Origin: Atopobiaceae bacterium
GTDB lineage: Bacteria > Actinomycetota > Coriobacteriia > Coriobacteriales > Atopobiaceae
Length of the DNA: 64,000 nucleotides
Assembly: GCA_017941705.1 (NCBI GenBank)
Contig: JAGAVX010000138.1
Coordinates: 29,752-93,751, forward strand
Direction of reading: 5' to 3'
Shown here piece after piece: positions 25,483 to 33,850 of this stretch. The translations under genes and the position numbers were made by a program. Positions within the stretch are counted from its first letter, which is position 1, and each line of letters opens with the position of its first letter. The notes under the pieces were generated by a model. The model saw nothing but the letters and a program-made list of their open reading frames with translations, did no database searches and had not been told where the DNA came from.

Positions 25483-26400
25483 CTATGCGGTGTGACGCTC
25501 TGCGCGCGCGAGGTCGCGGTGACTCGAGAGCACGTGGTAGCCGGCTTTGGTGAGGTGGATGGCCGTCTCCTCGGCGATGGCCACCGAACGGTGTTGGCCG
25601 CCAGAGCATCCCACGCCCACCGACAGGCGGCTCTTCCCCTCGCCAACGTATCCCGGCATCACCGTGTCGAGCAGCGCATTCCAACGCTCGAGAAAGACCT
25701 GCGTCTGGGGATGGTTGATGACGAAGTCGCGAACCAGCGGGTCTCGCCCGGTAAGGGGGCGCATCTCGGGATTCCAGTAGGGGTTGGAGAGAAAGCGCAC
25801 GTCGATGATGATGTCAGCCTCCCCTGGCATCCCGTACTTGAAGCCAAAGGAGAACACGTGAACCTCCATGAGCTGCTGCTCGGTGAGGTGCGTGAACTCG
25901 GAGAGCAGCCGTGAGCGCAGCTGCTTTGGCTTGAGGCTGGTCGTGTCGATGATGAGCGTCGCGCGCTCGAGCATGGCAGCCAGGTTCTGTCGCTCGCGAC
26001 GTATGGCATCGATGGTCGACTCGCCCTCGACCGCAATGGGATGGGGCCTTCGGTTGAGAGCGTACCTGCGCAGCAGGGTGTCGTCACTTGCATCCAAGAA
26101 GAGGACGCCATAGGTGAACTCATGCGCCGACAGGTCGTCGAGAGCACCGTCAAGCTCGGCAAAGAGGCCCTGGCTTCGCAGGTCACACACCACTGCGAGA
26201 TGGCGCCCGACTCCCGAGGAAAGGCCACCCATCTGGGCGACGGACAGGATGAGGCTGGGCGGCAGGTTGTCGATCACGTAGTAGCCCAAGTCCTCGAAGG
26301 TGTGCATCGCCTCGGTGCGACCCGCACCGCTCATGCCCGTGATGATGATGACGTCAGGGCTGTTGAGGGCGGATTCGCGCACGTGTTGTCCATCTGACAT
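25483..26400 (-). CDS. rapZ: RNase adapter/nucleotide-binding protein RapZ (YvcJ)
   Basis: This 305-residue P-loop protein has Walker A GMSGAGRTEA, with Arg in place of Lys as is usual in actinobacteria. DLGYYVIDNLPP and the C-terminal GVGCSGGQHRSV, typical for RapZ, are present. In Escherichia coli RapZ controls GlcN6P synthase through small-RNA decay; the role in Gram-positives is less defined. ATG 26400 has AAGGAGG five bases upstream. It is followed at 9 bp by whiA. The yvcK (glmR) gene that often sits between them is absent. Confidence 0.93.
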   Translation of the reverse strand: MSDGQHVRESALNSPDVIIITGMSGAGRTEAMHTFEDLGYYVIDNLPPSLILSVAQMGGLSSGVGRHLAVVCDLRSQGLFAELDGALDDLSAHEFTYGVLFLDASDDTLLRRYALNRRPHPIAVEGESTIDAIRRERQNLAAMLERATLIIDTTSLKPKQLRSRLLSEFTHLTEQQLMEVHVFSFGFKYGMPGEADIIIDVRFLSNPYWNPEMRPLTGRDPLVRDFVINHPQTQVFLERWNALLDTVMPGYVGEGKSRLSVGVGCSGGQHRSVAIAEETAIHLTKAGYHVLSSHRDLARAERHTA

Positions 26401-26516
26401 GCAGGCCTCCTTAGGCAAGAGTGACATCCTCAAGGATAGCGCAGCAGCATATGATTATGGTGCGGAGCTGGCATCCTGCGCGCATTCGAGGGCATACCCC
26501 AATGCGCAAGCGTGGG

Positions 26517-27308
26517 CTACTCCAGGTACAGGTCGCGCAGGGCTTCGACAGCGGGACGCCCGAGACCGTGCTCGCGTGCGAAGTAGGATTCGACCGAGCC
26601 GTCCCGCTCCTCGATCTCGTCCATGACCGCCACGAGGTCGCTTTCCTGCACGCCATTCGCGCGTTGCCAGCGCTCGATGATCTCAGGTGGCGTCCCCGCG
26701 GGAAGACGGTCCGCGACCCCCTCGATGATCGAGCGTCGATACTCGTTGGTCAGCAAAAAGTCCCCTAAGATGGCCTCGCGCGTCACGCCGAGCAGAAGGC
26801 AGATCAAGAGCGCCGAGACGCCGGTTCGATCCTTGCCCGCCGTGCAGTGAAAGTAGACGGGCACGACTCCCCCGGCGACCTTGTTCACGAGTGCATGCAT
26901 CGCGGCATTGCCAAAGGCCATGTTCACGTAGAGATCGCGCATGAAGCTTCCCGATTCGAAGATGTTTGGGTTCTCCCGCTCGAAGCGCTCGATCATCTTG
27001 GGAGAAAAGTCCACCTCAGAGCCATCGGCAAACCGCATGCCGCCAATGCGCTCGTAGGCGCAACCGTCGGGGACATAATCCCGACCGCCCTCTGCCTCCC
27101 CCGCGGCGCGCAGGTCGAGTATGAAGCGCAGGCCCATGCCATCGACGAGGGCCCGTTCGTCGTCCGATAGTCCCGACAGTGCGCTGCCCCTGAAGAAGAG
27201 CCCGCGGCGCACGTGGCGCCCGTCCGCGGTGGGCAATCCGCCCAACTCGCGCAAGTTGAGCTCGGTCGTGAATCCGGGCACGAATCCCGTCGTCGTGGCT
27301 AGGTTCAT
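26517..27308 (-). CDS. Tyrosine-specific protein phosphatase (IphP-like)
   Basis: This 263-residue protein phosphatase of the PTP superfamily carries the CX5R active-site loop HCTAGKDRTG, with the Cys nucleophile and Arg phosphate ligand. The N-terminal NLRELGGLPTADGRHVRRGLFFRGSAL is the usual start of the family (COG2365), followed by FILDLRAAGEAEGG. ATG 27308 has GGGGAG two bases before it. It starts 7 bp after uvrC, between uvrC and rapZ, an unusual insertion in this otherwise conserved cluster. Substrates are unknown; low-specificity phosphatases of this family may also dephosphorylate lipids. Confidence 0.88.
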   Translation of the reverse strand: MNLATTTGFVPGFTTELNLRELGGLPTADGRHVRRGLFFRGSALSGLSDDERALVDGMGLRFILDLRAAGEAEGGRDYVPDGCAYERIGGMRFADGSEVDFSPKMIERFERENPNIFESGSFMRDLYVNMAFGNAAMHALVNKVAGGVVPVYFHCTAGKDRTGVSALLICLLLGVTREAILGDFLLTNEYRRSIIEGVADRLPAGTPPEIIERWQRANGVQESDLVAVMDEIEERDGSVESYFAREHGLGRPAVEALRDLYLE

Positions 27309-27315
27309 GGCTCCC

Positions 27316-29295
27316 CTATCCGATCTCCCGCTGCTGTTCCGCCTCCCAGGCGCGCAGCGTCTTCCACACGTCCTCCGCAACCTGCTGCGGGACGCCCTTG
27401 ACCTGGGCGATATCATCCACGCTCGCGGCACGCAGGCGCTTCATCGACCCAAAGTGGCGCATGATGGCCTTCCGCCGTTTGGGGCCGACCCCCTCGACCT
27501 CATCGAGCACCGACACTCCCTGCGCCTTGGTGCGCAGCTCTCGGTGGAAGGTGATGGCAAAGCGGTGGCTCTCGTCGCGCACTTGCTTGATGAGGTAGAG
27601 CGAGGGCGAACCACTCGGCAGCACCACCGGAGTCTCGTCCCATGGGACGAAGACCTCCTCGTCCGACTTGGCCAGGCCACACACCGGGATGTCCAACCCC
27701 AGCTCGTCAAGCTGCTCGAGCGCCGCCGTGAGCTGTGGCTTGCCACCATCGACCACCAGCAGGTCGGGCGCGCGGCTCGCAAAGCGCTCGTCCGACATGT
27801 TCTTGGGCCCATAACGGCGGCCCAGCACCTCCTGCATGCTCACGAAGTCGTTGGCCTCGTCAAGCTCGGTGCGGATCTTGAACTTGCGGTACTGGCCCTT
27901 GTCGGGACGCCCGTCGGTGAAGACCACCATCGAGGCGACCGTGAAGGCTCCGTGCAGCGTCGAGATGTCAAAGCACTCGATGCGCAGTGGCGGGGCATCG
28001 AGGGCAAGCGCGCTCTCGAGCTGAAGAAGCGCCTGGTTGGTGCGGTCATCCGCATATCCGGTGCGCACCATGTAGCGGTTGAGCGCATGATGGGCGTTGT
28101 CGGCCGCCATGCCAAGAAGATGTCGCTTCTCTCCACGCTTGGGCACATGCACGCGACAGGCGCGCTGGCGCTTCTCCGCGAGCCACTCCCCGAGCAGCTG
28201 CGCATCGGGTAGCTCGCAGGGTACGCACACCTCGGCCGGAATGTCCGCCGTCTCCCCGTAATAGCGCTTGACAAAGCCCTCCACCAGCTCCGTCTCGGTC
28301 ACGTCGGCGCCTTTGTTGAGGATGAACTCCGACGAGCGGATGACGCGGCCCTCACGCACCACAAAGACGCAGGCAGCCGAGATGGTCTCCTCGCGATAGA
28401 ATCCGAGCAGGTCAAGGTTGACGTCGGACGAGAACACGACCTGCTGCCGGTCATCGAGGCCCTCGAGTACCTCTATGCGATGCTTGATGCGCCCCGCCCG
28501 CTCGAACTCGAGCTCGGCCGCCGCCTCGGCCATCTGCTCGCGCAGGTCTCCGATGATCTGGGACCGGCGCCCCTCAAGGAACTGCTCGACCTGACGCACG
28601 TGACGCCCGTAGTCGGCGGTGGTGATAGCGCCACAGCACACGCCCGGGCCTCTCCCGACGTGGCTGTCAAAGCACGGCCTGCCCCGCTCGGCCAGCACCA
28701 GGTTTGCCACAGCCACGTCATCGGGATGGCTGTCGAGGTAGCGTTTGGAGCGCTTCCACTCGGCACAGGTCCCGATGCAGATGGGTACCGCCTTGCGCAG
28801 CATCGCGATCGTCTCGCGCGCCGCCTTCGCATCGGTGTAGGGGCCAAAGTATCGGGTCCCCTTTCGATGCTTCTCGCGCGTGTACTTGATGGCGGGATAG
28901 ACGTCGCCCTCGGTAATCGCGATGAACGGGTAGCTCTTGTCGTCCTTGTAGTCGACGTTGAAGTATGGGTGGTACTGCTCGATGAGGTTTCGCTCGAGCA
29001 CCAGAGCCTCGTGCTCGCTGCCCACGACCACATAGTCAAAGCTGCGAACGACCTGCATCATAAGCGGAATCTTGTCGCGATCGTCCTGCAGAGTCACGTA
29101 CTGCCGCATGCGAGCGCGAAGGTTCTTGGCCTTGCCCACATAGATGACCTCGCCCGCAGCATCCTTCCACAGGTAGCAGCCAGGTTCGGTTGGAACACGG
29201 GAGACCTGCTCGGCAATGCTCGCCAGGCCCTTGTCCTCAGGACGGGGCGCCTCGAGGTCGAAGTCGGTGACGTGCGAGGATTCGTTGACGCTCAT
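27316..29295 (-). CDS. uvrC: Excinuclease ABC subunit UvrC
   Basis: This 659-residue nuclease makes both incisions in nucleotide excision repair. The GIY-YIG domain lies near 35-115 (GCYLWKDAAGEVIYVGKAKNLRARMRQY in two segments), followed by a Cys-rich region. The UVR motif that contacts UvrB is around LEFERAGRIKHRIEVLE. An RNase H-like endonuclease domain has IECFDISTLHG, and the C-terminal helix-hairpin-helix pair (VEGVGPKRRKAIMRHFGS) closes the protein. Its ATG overlaps the preceding stop codon (ATGA). uvrA and uvrB lie elsewhere in the window with SOS-like boxes; none is obvious here. Confidence 0.97.
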   Translation of the reverse strand: MSVNESSHVTDFDLEAPRPEDKGLASIAEQVSRVPTEPGCYLWKDAAGEVIYVGKAKNLRARMRQYVTLQDDRDKIPLMMQVVRSFDYVVVGSEHEALVLERNLIEQYHPYFNVDYKDDKSYPFIAITEGDVYPAIKYTREKHRKGTRYFGPYTDAKAARETIAMLRKAVPICIGTCAEWKRSKRYLDSHPDDVAVANLVLAERGRPCFDSHVGRGPGVCCGAITTADYGRHVRQVEQFLEGRRSQIIGDLREQMAEAAAELEFERAGRIKHRIEVLEGLDDRQQVVFSSDVNLDLLGFYREETISAACVFVVREGRVIRSSEFILNKGADVTETELVEGFVKRYYGETADIPAEVCVPCELPDAQLLGEWLAEKRQRACRVHVPKRGEKRHLLGMAADNAHHALNRYMVRTGYADDRTNQALLQLESALALDAPPLRIECFDISTLHGAFTVASMVVFTDGRPDKGQYRKFKIRTELDEANDFVSMQEVLGRRYGPKNMSDERFASRAPDLLVVDGGKPQLTAALEQLDELGLDIPVCGLAKSDEEVFVPWDETPVVLPSGSPSLYLIKQVRDESHRFAITFHRELRTKAQGVSVLDEVEGVGPKRRKAIMRHFGSMKRLRAASVDDIAQVKGVPQQVAEDVWKTLRAWEAEQQREIG

Positions 29296-30470
29296 CGTGA
29301 GACCACGGCACCGCGCAGTGCCTTGGCAACGTCGTGCACCCGAGCCGGGCTCAAGTCGCAGGGCAGCGCCACTGTGCCACGAGTGAGGGCTGCCGTGTTC
29401 GGAAGAGTGCCGAGCGATCCATCGTAGCCGTATATGCGCGGATCGCTCACACCGGGGTACAGAAGCGGCCTATACCACGGAACGGCATAGAGGCCTGCAG
29501 CGGCGATGCCGGCAATCGCATCGTCGGCCTCCTTGTTGGTCGGAAGATTGACCGCAAGGCGAAGCAGCGGCTGGCCTGAGCCCACCAACGTGCGGGAGAC
29601 CTTGACCCCATGCACGTCCGCAAGCTCGCGAGCATAGGTGTCGAGGGCCGCGACACGGAGGTCGAGGCTGGTCGGTAGTGCCTCGAGCGGACCGATGACC
29701 TGCTCGCACGACCAGGCATCCATGCGCATGGGCTCATGGGCGACCTCGCCCGCCATCTCGCCCTGGGCGATGGCCGGCTCAAAGCTCCCGTGTGCCACCA
29801 TGCGCTCGCGCAGGCCATGTGCCAGCTTTGCCGGCATGTGGTTGAGGGCGCGAATCTGCGTGCGGTAGCTGCGCATGGCCTTGGCCAGCTTTCCCGCGGG
29901 CTCTGGCAGCGAGGAGAGCGCGGCCGCCACGGCATCGTGAAGCTGCGTATCCTTCATGCGCGGATTGACCCATACCGCGCCGCCAAAGTAAGTCGGCAGC
30001 ATCTTCTCGACACCAAAGGAATGGAACGAGAAGTCGGCGTAGGGCATGTCGTCATCGTCGGTTGCCAAACGCCCCACGCAATGCGCGCAGTCCTCGAGCA
30101 GCACCGCACCGCGTTCGTCGGCGGCCTTGCGCAATGCCCTCGATGAGGCCACGTCGATATAGCCAAACGTGTGCTGGTCGACGATGCCCATGACGGAGGG
30201 GTCGGTGGGAAGCGTGCCCGCGTCGAGCGACAGCGTCTTTGCCGACACGTCACCATAGAGCGGGTGCAACCCGGCTGCGATGATGGGATCTACGGCGGTG
30301 CAGCAGGTCAGGAGCTGCGTGACGATGGAACCCTCGCCATGCAGGCGGGCAAGCTCGCGCAGAACCACCAGCATGCCATGGCGCGCCCTGAAGACCAGAA
30401 ACCAGTCGCCCGCATCGGTTCCCGTACGGGTAGCAAGCGTCTCCCGCAGTTCCGTCTGCACGTCAGCCAT
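29292..30470 (-). CDS. DegT/DnrJ-type PLP-dependent aminotransferase-like protein
   Basis: This is a 392-residue PLP-fold protein related to sugar aminotransferases of the DegT/DnrJ/EryC1 family. The VLLEDCAHCVG segment holds the Asp that binds the pyridine nitrogen. FSFHSFGVEKMLPTYFGG likely contains the Schiff-base Lys. The N-terminal FRARHGMLVVLREL and YGDVSAKTLSLDAGTL are also in register. It sits between an ATP-grasp ligase and uvrC, overlapping uvrC by 4 bp, and belongs to a block with a FemAB transferase. The substrate is unknown; an amino-acid or sugar nucleotide for the cell wall is the contextual guess. Confidence 0.78.
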   Translation of the reverse strand: MADVQTELRETLATRTGTDAGDWFLVFRARHGMLVVLRELARLHGEGSIVTQLLTCCTAVDPIIAAGLHPLYGDVSAKTLSLDAGTLPTDPSVMGIVDQHTFGYIDVASSRALRKAADERGAVLLEDCAHCVGRLATDDDDMPYADFSFHSFGVEKMLPTYFGGAVWVNPRMKDTQLHDAVAAALSSLPEPAGKLAKAMRSYRTQIRALNHMPAKLAHGLRERMVAHGSFEPAIAQGEMAGEVAHEPMRMDAWSCEQVIGPLEALPTSLDLRVAALDTYARELADVHGVKVSRTLVGSGQPLLRLAVNLPTNKEADDAIAGIAAAGLYAVPWYRPLLYPGVSDPRIYGYDGSLGTLPNTAALTRGTVALPCDLSPARVHDVAKALRGAVVSR

Positions 30471-30476
30471 CGTTGC

Positions 30477-31691
30477 CTACTCCTCCAGGTCGCGCTTGCC
30501 GAAGTACTTCTTGAAGTCGACGATATAGTGCACCCACAGCTTGGACATGTTCCAGAGGCGACGCGGGTCATTGTCGTGCGCGCCAAACAGCGTCGTGCCC
30601 ACGCGCCCCTCGCGCATCAGGCGCATGGCCCAGTCCTTGTCGGGTCCCTCGGCCGCATAGCGACGGACGATGGTCTTGGGGACGCCGACCCACAGAACCT
30701 CCTCACTGGCATGGACGGGCGCCTCGCGGCGACCCTCGATGACGTCTTCGACCGCACAGCGTGCGAGGTTGTGGCCCGAGAGGGTCGTGAAGAAGCTGCT
30801 CCGCCCCTGGCGCGGGTTGAAGTCGAGCAGCTTGAAGATCCCATCGCGCTCGTCGTACTTCATGTCGATGTTGAAGTAGCCAAAGTAGCTCACGTGCTCG
30901 AGCAGGCGCTCGACCGTCTCGTAGACCTGCTCGTCGCCGTAGCTCACGATGGCCGCATAGTTGCCGATGCGCATGGGGGCGCAGTCCTCGAGGATCGGGT
31001 GGCCCAACGACAGCAGGGACACCGTGCCGTCGGAGCGCACGTAGCCATTGAGCACGCGCATGTTCTCGTCCCCACCGGGAATGAAGTCCTGGATGACCAG
31101 CCCCTCGTCATAGCCGGAGGCATAGATGCGGCGGAGGGTCTCTGCCAACATGTCGCGGTCCTCGAGGATGAAGGCCTTCTTCTGGCCCTCGAAGGGATGC
31201 TCGCGATACAGTGCGGCATTGGTTGGCTTCACCGCGACGGGGAACGGGAAGGGCAAGTCGGGCACGTCGGCGCTGTCAACACGCACCGTCTTGGGATACG
31301 GAACCCCCTCTCGCTCGCAGAGCGCATAGAAGGAGGCCTTGTTCTCGAGCTCGGTGAGGACGCCCGGGCCCGAGCAGATGGGCATGTAGCGCTCATCGAG
31401 CTCGCTCTTGTGCTCGGACAGAAGCACCGAGTAGTCGTCGCCACAGGGAATGATCAGCGGCACGGCGTCCCCAAAGGTCGCAGCGTCACGATTGAGCACC
31501 GCCACGAAGGTCTCTGCGTTGGCAAACCCGGGGTCGCAGCGCTGCTCGATGAACTTGGAATGCGCCGTCGGCGTGAGGGGGAAGGTGCCGTACGCGACGC
31601 TCTTGACCTTGTAGGCCTCCCAAAACGCACGCGCCATGCCGTAGGCGCCGATCTCGGTCCCCAGAAGCACAGGGACAAACTTCCTTGCCAT
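30477..31691 (-). CDS. ATP-grasp ligase, D-aspartate-ligase-like
   Basis: This 404-residue ATP-grasp enzyme forms an amide by way of an acyl phosphate. The fold is shown by FPFPVAVKPTNAALY, EGLVIQDFIPGGDENMRVLNGYV and KLLDFNPRQGRSS, which supplies the magnesium ligands. The architecture resembles Aslfm, the D-aspartate ligase of Enterococcus faecium, and other carbamoyl-phosphate-synthase-like ATP-grasp proteins. Context supports a cell-wall role: a FemAB transferase lies 14 bp upstream and an aspartate racemase-type gene is divergent from it. ATG 31691 is supported by the tight spacing. A different amino-acid substrate cannot be excluded. Confidence 0.8.
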   Translation of the reverse strand: MARKFVPVLLGTEIGAYGMARAFWEAYKVKSVAYGTFPLTPTAHSKFIEQRCDPGFANAETFVAVLNRDAATFGDAVPLIIPCGDDYSVLLSEHKSELDERYMPICSGPGVLTELENKASFYALCEREGVPYPKTVRVDSADVPDLPFPFPVAVKPTNAALYREHPFEGQKKAFILEDRDMLAETLRRIYASGYDEGLVIQDFIPGGDENMRVLNGYVRSDGTVSLLSLGHPILEDCAPMRIGNYAAIVSYGDEQVYETVERLLEHVSYFGYFNIDMKYDERDGIFKLLDFNPRQGRSSFFTTLSGHNLARCAVEDVIEGRREAPVHASEEVLWVGVPKTIVRRYAAEGPDKDWAMRLMREGRVGTTLFGAHDNDPRRLWNMSKLWVHYIVDFKKYFGKRDLEE

Positions 31692-31705
31692 GTGTCTCTC
31701 CTCGC

Positions 31706-32725
31706 CTACTCTTGCGTGCCGCGATTGCGGACCGCGCTCAGTACTTGCTTCCCCATGCAGAGCGTCTTGTAGAAGGCGCCCTTCACCGGGACATCGCGGT
31801 CGGGCGCAACGTGCGTCACCTCGGCGGCGAACTTGGTCTTGAAGGTGTTGAGGCTGTTGAGCGCGGGAGAGAAGTCCGAGCCGATGCCCATGAGGTCGAA
31901 CACCTCACAGCCCAGGCGACCAAGCTCGCAGCACGCAAAGTAGAAGAGCTTGTCGGTCACGTTGCCACGGCGCGCCTCGGCGCTCGACGCGGCATAGTAG
32001 TAGGTCCCCAGAGTGCCCGACTTGGTGCAGATCGACCACGTCGCAAGCCGTCCGTCCTCCAGGCGCCCCGCAAACACGCGACAGTGCTCGGGACCAAGGA
32101 TGCGCACCATGTCCTCGTAGTCGCTCTTGGGCGCGGGAGTGAAGCCGTCGCGCTCGGCGGTCTCGCGCATGATGGCGTAGTACTCGTCAAATGACGAGAG
32201 TGCCCGCTCGGTCTCATCCGCGCAGGTGATAGGAGCCTCGCGCAGTGCCTTGCGCACATCTCGACGACCACGGGCCTTCATGTTTGCCAGAATCGCCTCG
32301 TCCCCACCGGTGACATCGACGTGCACCGTCGTGTCATAGGGAATGGACGAGAGCGTGGGATGGGTCAGCTCCAGCTCGTGATCGACGGCGAGACGCATGA
32401 ACGCGACCTTGCGGTCGTGTGCGCGCACGTAGGCGACAAGCGCCTTCATGGCCTCGAGCTCCTCTTCGGCCGATGGGGCCTCGAGCCACATCGGACCGTG
32501 ATGCGCACGCAGGTAGTGGTATCCATGGGTCTCGTAGTCGACAAGGCTCACATACGCCACGTCAACGCCTGCCCGCGCAAAGGCGAGGCATCCCCAGAAG
32601 GTGCGGCCTTCGACGGTCTGTTGGTAGTCAGCCCATGCCATCGTCTGCTCGATGGGAACGAGGATGTCAGCCTCCTCGACAAGACGGGAAAACTCGTCCT
32701 TGCTCAGTTCTCTGATTTCGGTCAC
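31706..32725 (-). CDS. FemAB/MurM-type peptidoglycan bridge aminoacyltransferase
   Basis: This 339-residue protein has the double GNAT fold of Fem transferases, which add amino acids from aminoacyl-tRNA to the lipid II stem peptide. Recognisable parts are PIEQTMAWADYQQTVEGR at the N-terminus, HHGPMWL, and the charged helical arm (MKARGRRDVRKALRE). The second GNAT unit is around GRLATWSICTKSGTLGTYYYAASSAEARRGNVTDKLF. GTG 32725 was chosen because GAGGAG lies before it; the ATG eight codons earlier has no SD. It leads the operon with the ATP-grasp and DegT-like genes. The amino acid transferred is not predictable. Confidence 0.83.
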   Translation of the reverse strand: MTEIRELSKDEFSRLVEEADILVPIEQTMAWADYQQTVEGRTFWGCLAFARAGVDVAYVSLVDYETHGYHYLRAHHGPMWLEAPSAEEELEAMKALVAYVRAHDRKVAFMRLAVDHELELTHPTLSSIPYDTTVHVDVTGGDEAILANMKARGRRDVRKALREAPITCADETERALSSFDEYYAIMRETAERDGFTPAPKSDYEDMVRILGPEHCRVFAGRLEDGRLATWSICTKSGTLGTYYYAASSAEARRGNVTDKLFYFACCELGRLGCEVFDLMGIGSDFSPALNSLNTFKTKFAAEVTHVAPDRDVPVKGAFYKTLCMGKQVLSAVRNRGTQE

Positions 32726-32897
32726 GCGATACTCCTCACAGACGCCCATTGGGCGGTCACGTCATATCTGAACCATTGTAGATACGCCTTCGCCAACGCG
32801 GTCCCATTTGCATGGTAGAAACAGAACTCATGTCCTCCACATGGTGCGGTTAGAATAGCCTATGCGACATTTACGGCTCTACGGACGGAATTGGACG

Positions 32898-33623
32898 ATG
32901 AACAAACCCATTCTTGGCATCATAGGCGGGGTTGGCCCCCTGGCAACTGCCTGCTTCATGGAGGCGCTCATACGCAAGACCCCTGCCAGGCGCGACCAGG
33001 AGCATATGCCCATGATCGTCTTCAACGATCCGCAGATCCCGGACCGTACGGCTCACATCCTCGACCACAGCAAGCCAAACCCCCAGCCCGAGATGGAAAA
33101 CGTCGCACGCTGGCTCGAGCGCGCCGGAGCCGACTACATCGCCATCGCCTGCAACACCGCCCACTACTATTACGAGGGCATCGTCAACGCAGTGGATATC
33201 CCCGTCGTCAACATCATGGAGGAGACCGCCAAGCGTATCGCCGGCGAGGCCGGCGAGGGGAGCACCGTGGGTCTGCTCGCAACCGAGGGAACGGTGTCGT
33301 CCGGCGTCTTCCAGGACTACCTTGGTCGCTACGGACTCAAGACCGTCGAGCCGCTCGCGGAGCAGCAGCGTGAGGTCACGTCGCTCATCTACGACGGTGT
33401 GAAGGCGGGGGCCACCTATGACCCCCGTCAGCTCCTCGATCTTGGTGAGCAGCTGCGTGCGCGCGGATGCGACACCGTCATCGTTGGATGCACGGAGCTC
33501 TCCGTCATCTATCAGGCCCTTGCAGAGAAGCCCGCGTGGTTCTACGACTCGCTCGACGTCCTCGCCGACCGCTGCGTGCAGATCTATCTCGCATCCCGCC
33601 AGGCGGGATCGCTTGTGGTATAG
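32898..33623 (+). CDS. Asp/Glu racemase family protein (aspartate racemase-like)
   Basis: This is a 241-residue two-domain, cofactor-independent racemase of COG1794. Both catalytic cysteines are present in the expected settings: Cys85 in AIACNTAH and Cys198 in VIVGCTELS. The N-terminal ILGIIGGVGPLATACF and the HMPMIVFNDPQIPDRT substrate-loop region are those of aspartate racemases rather than MurI. ATG 32898 begins the conserved MNKPILGIIGG. It is divergent from the FemAB operon with about 170 bp between starts. D-aspartate for a cross-bridge is the likely use; general D-amino-acid metabolism is the alternative. Confidence 0.88.
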   Translation: MNKPILGIIGGVGPLATACFMEALIRKTPARRDQEHMPMIVFNDPQIPDRTAHILDHSKPNPQPEMENVARWLERAGADYIAIACNTAHYYYEGIVNAVDIPVVNIMEETAKRIAGEAGEGSTVGLLATEGTVSSGVFQDYLGRYGLKTVEPLAEQQREVTSLIYDGVKAGATYDPRQLLDLGEQLRARGCDTVIVGCTELSVIYQALAEKPAWFYDSLDVLADRCVQIYLASRQAGSLVV

Positions 33624-33663
33624 CAAGTCGAGCATAAGCCCGAGCCCATCGTCACGACGCACA

Positions 33664-33770
33664 GTGGCACGCATGCTCCCCGGGAGCTGCTGTGCCATCG
33701 TGGGATTGAGACGTGCGCTCGACCATATTGCAGCGATGGCACAGTAGCTCCCGGGGAGCATGTGTGCCAT
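33664..33770. repeat. REP-like inverted pair
   Basis: Two 37-nt arms (33664-33700 and 33734-33770) are inverted copies of each other with three mismatches, separated by 33 bp. Each arm is itself palindromic: GGCAC and GTGCC ends around a GCTCCCCGGGAGC core. A third, more diverged single copy lies at 51275-51312. This is the layout of bacterial REP/BIME elements. It sits between the convergent racemase and NlpC/P60 genes. Confidence 0.8.
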
Positions 33771-33797
33771 CCATGGGCGACTCTCGCCCAAAACGCA

Positions 33798-33831
33798 AGC
33801 GCGGCGCCCCTAGGAACGCCGCGCTCTCTCT
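33798..33831. terminator. Bidirectional terminator between racemase and NlpC/P60 genes
   Basis: AGCGCGGCG (33798-33806) and CGCCGCGCT (33817-33825) form a 9-bp stem. CTCTCTT follows on the plus strand and TGCGTTTTG on the minus strand, so it can serve both converging transcripts. Confidence 0.75.
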
Positions 33832-33850
33832 TACCTTTGCGCGCCTATCG

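Noticed and set aside
30171..31772. A 533-codon plus-strand frame opposite the DegT-like and ATP-grasp genes
   Set aside because: No domain is seen in it. Both minus-strand proteins have recognisable folds and their gene spacing fits an operon.
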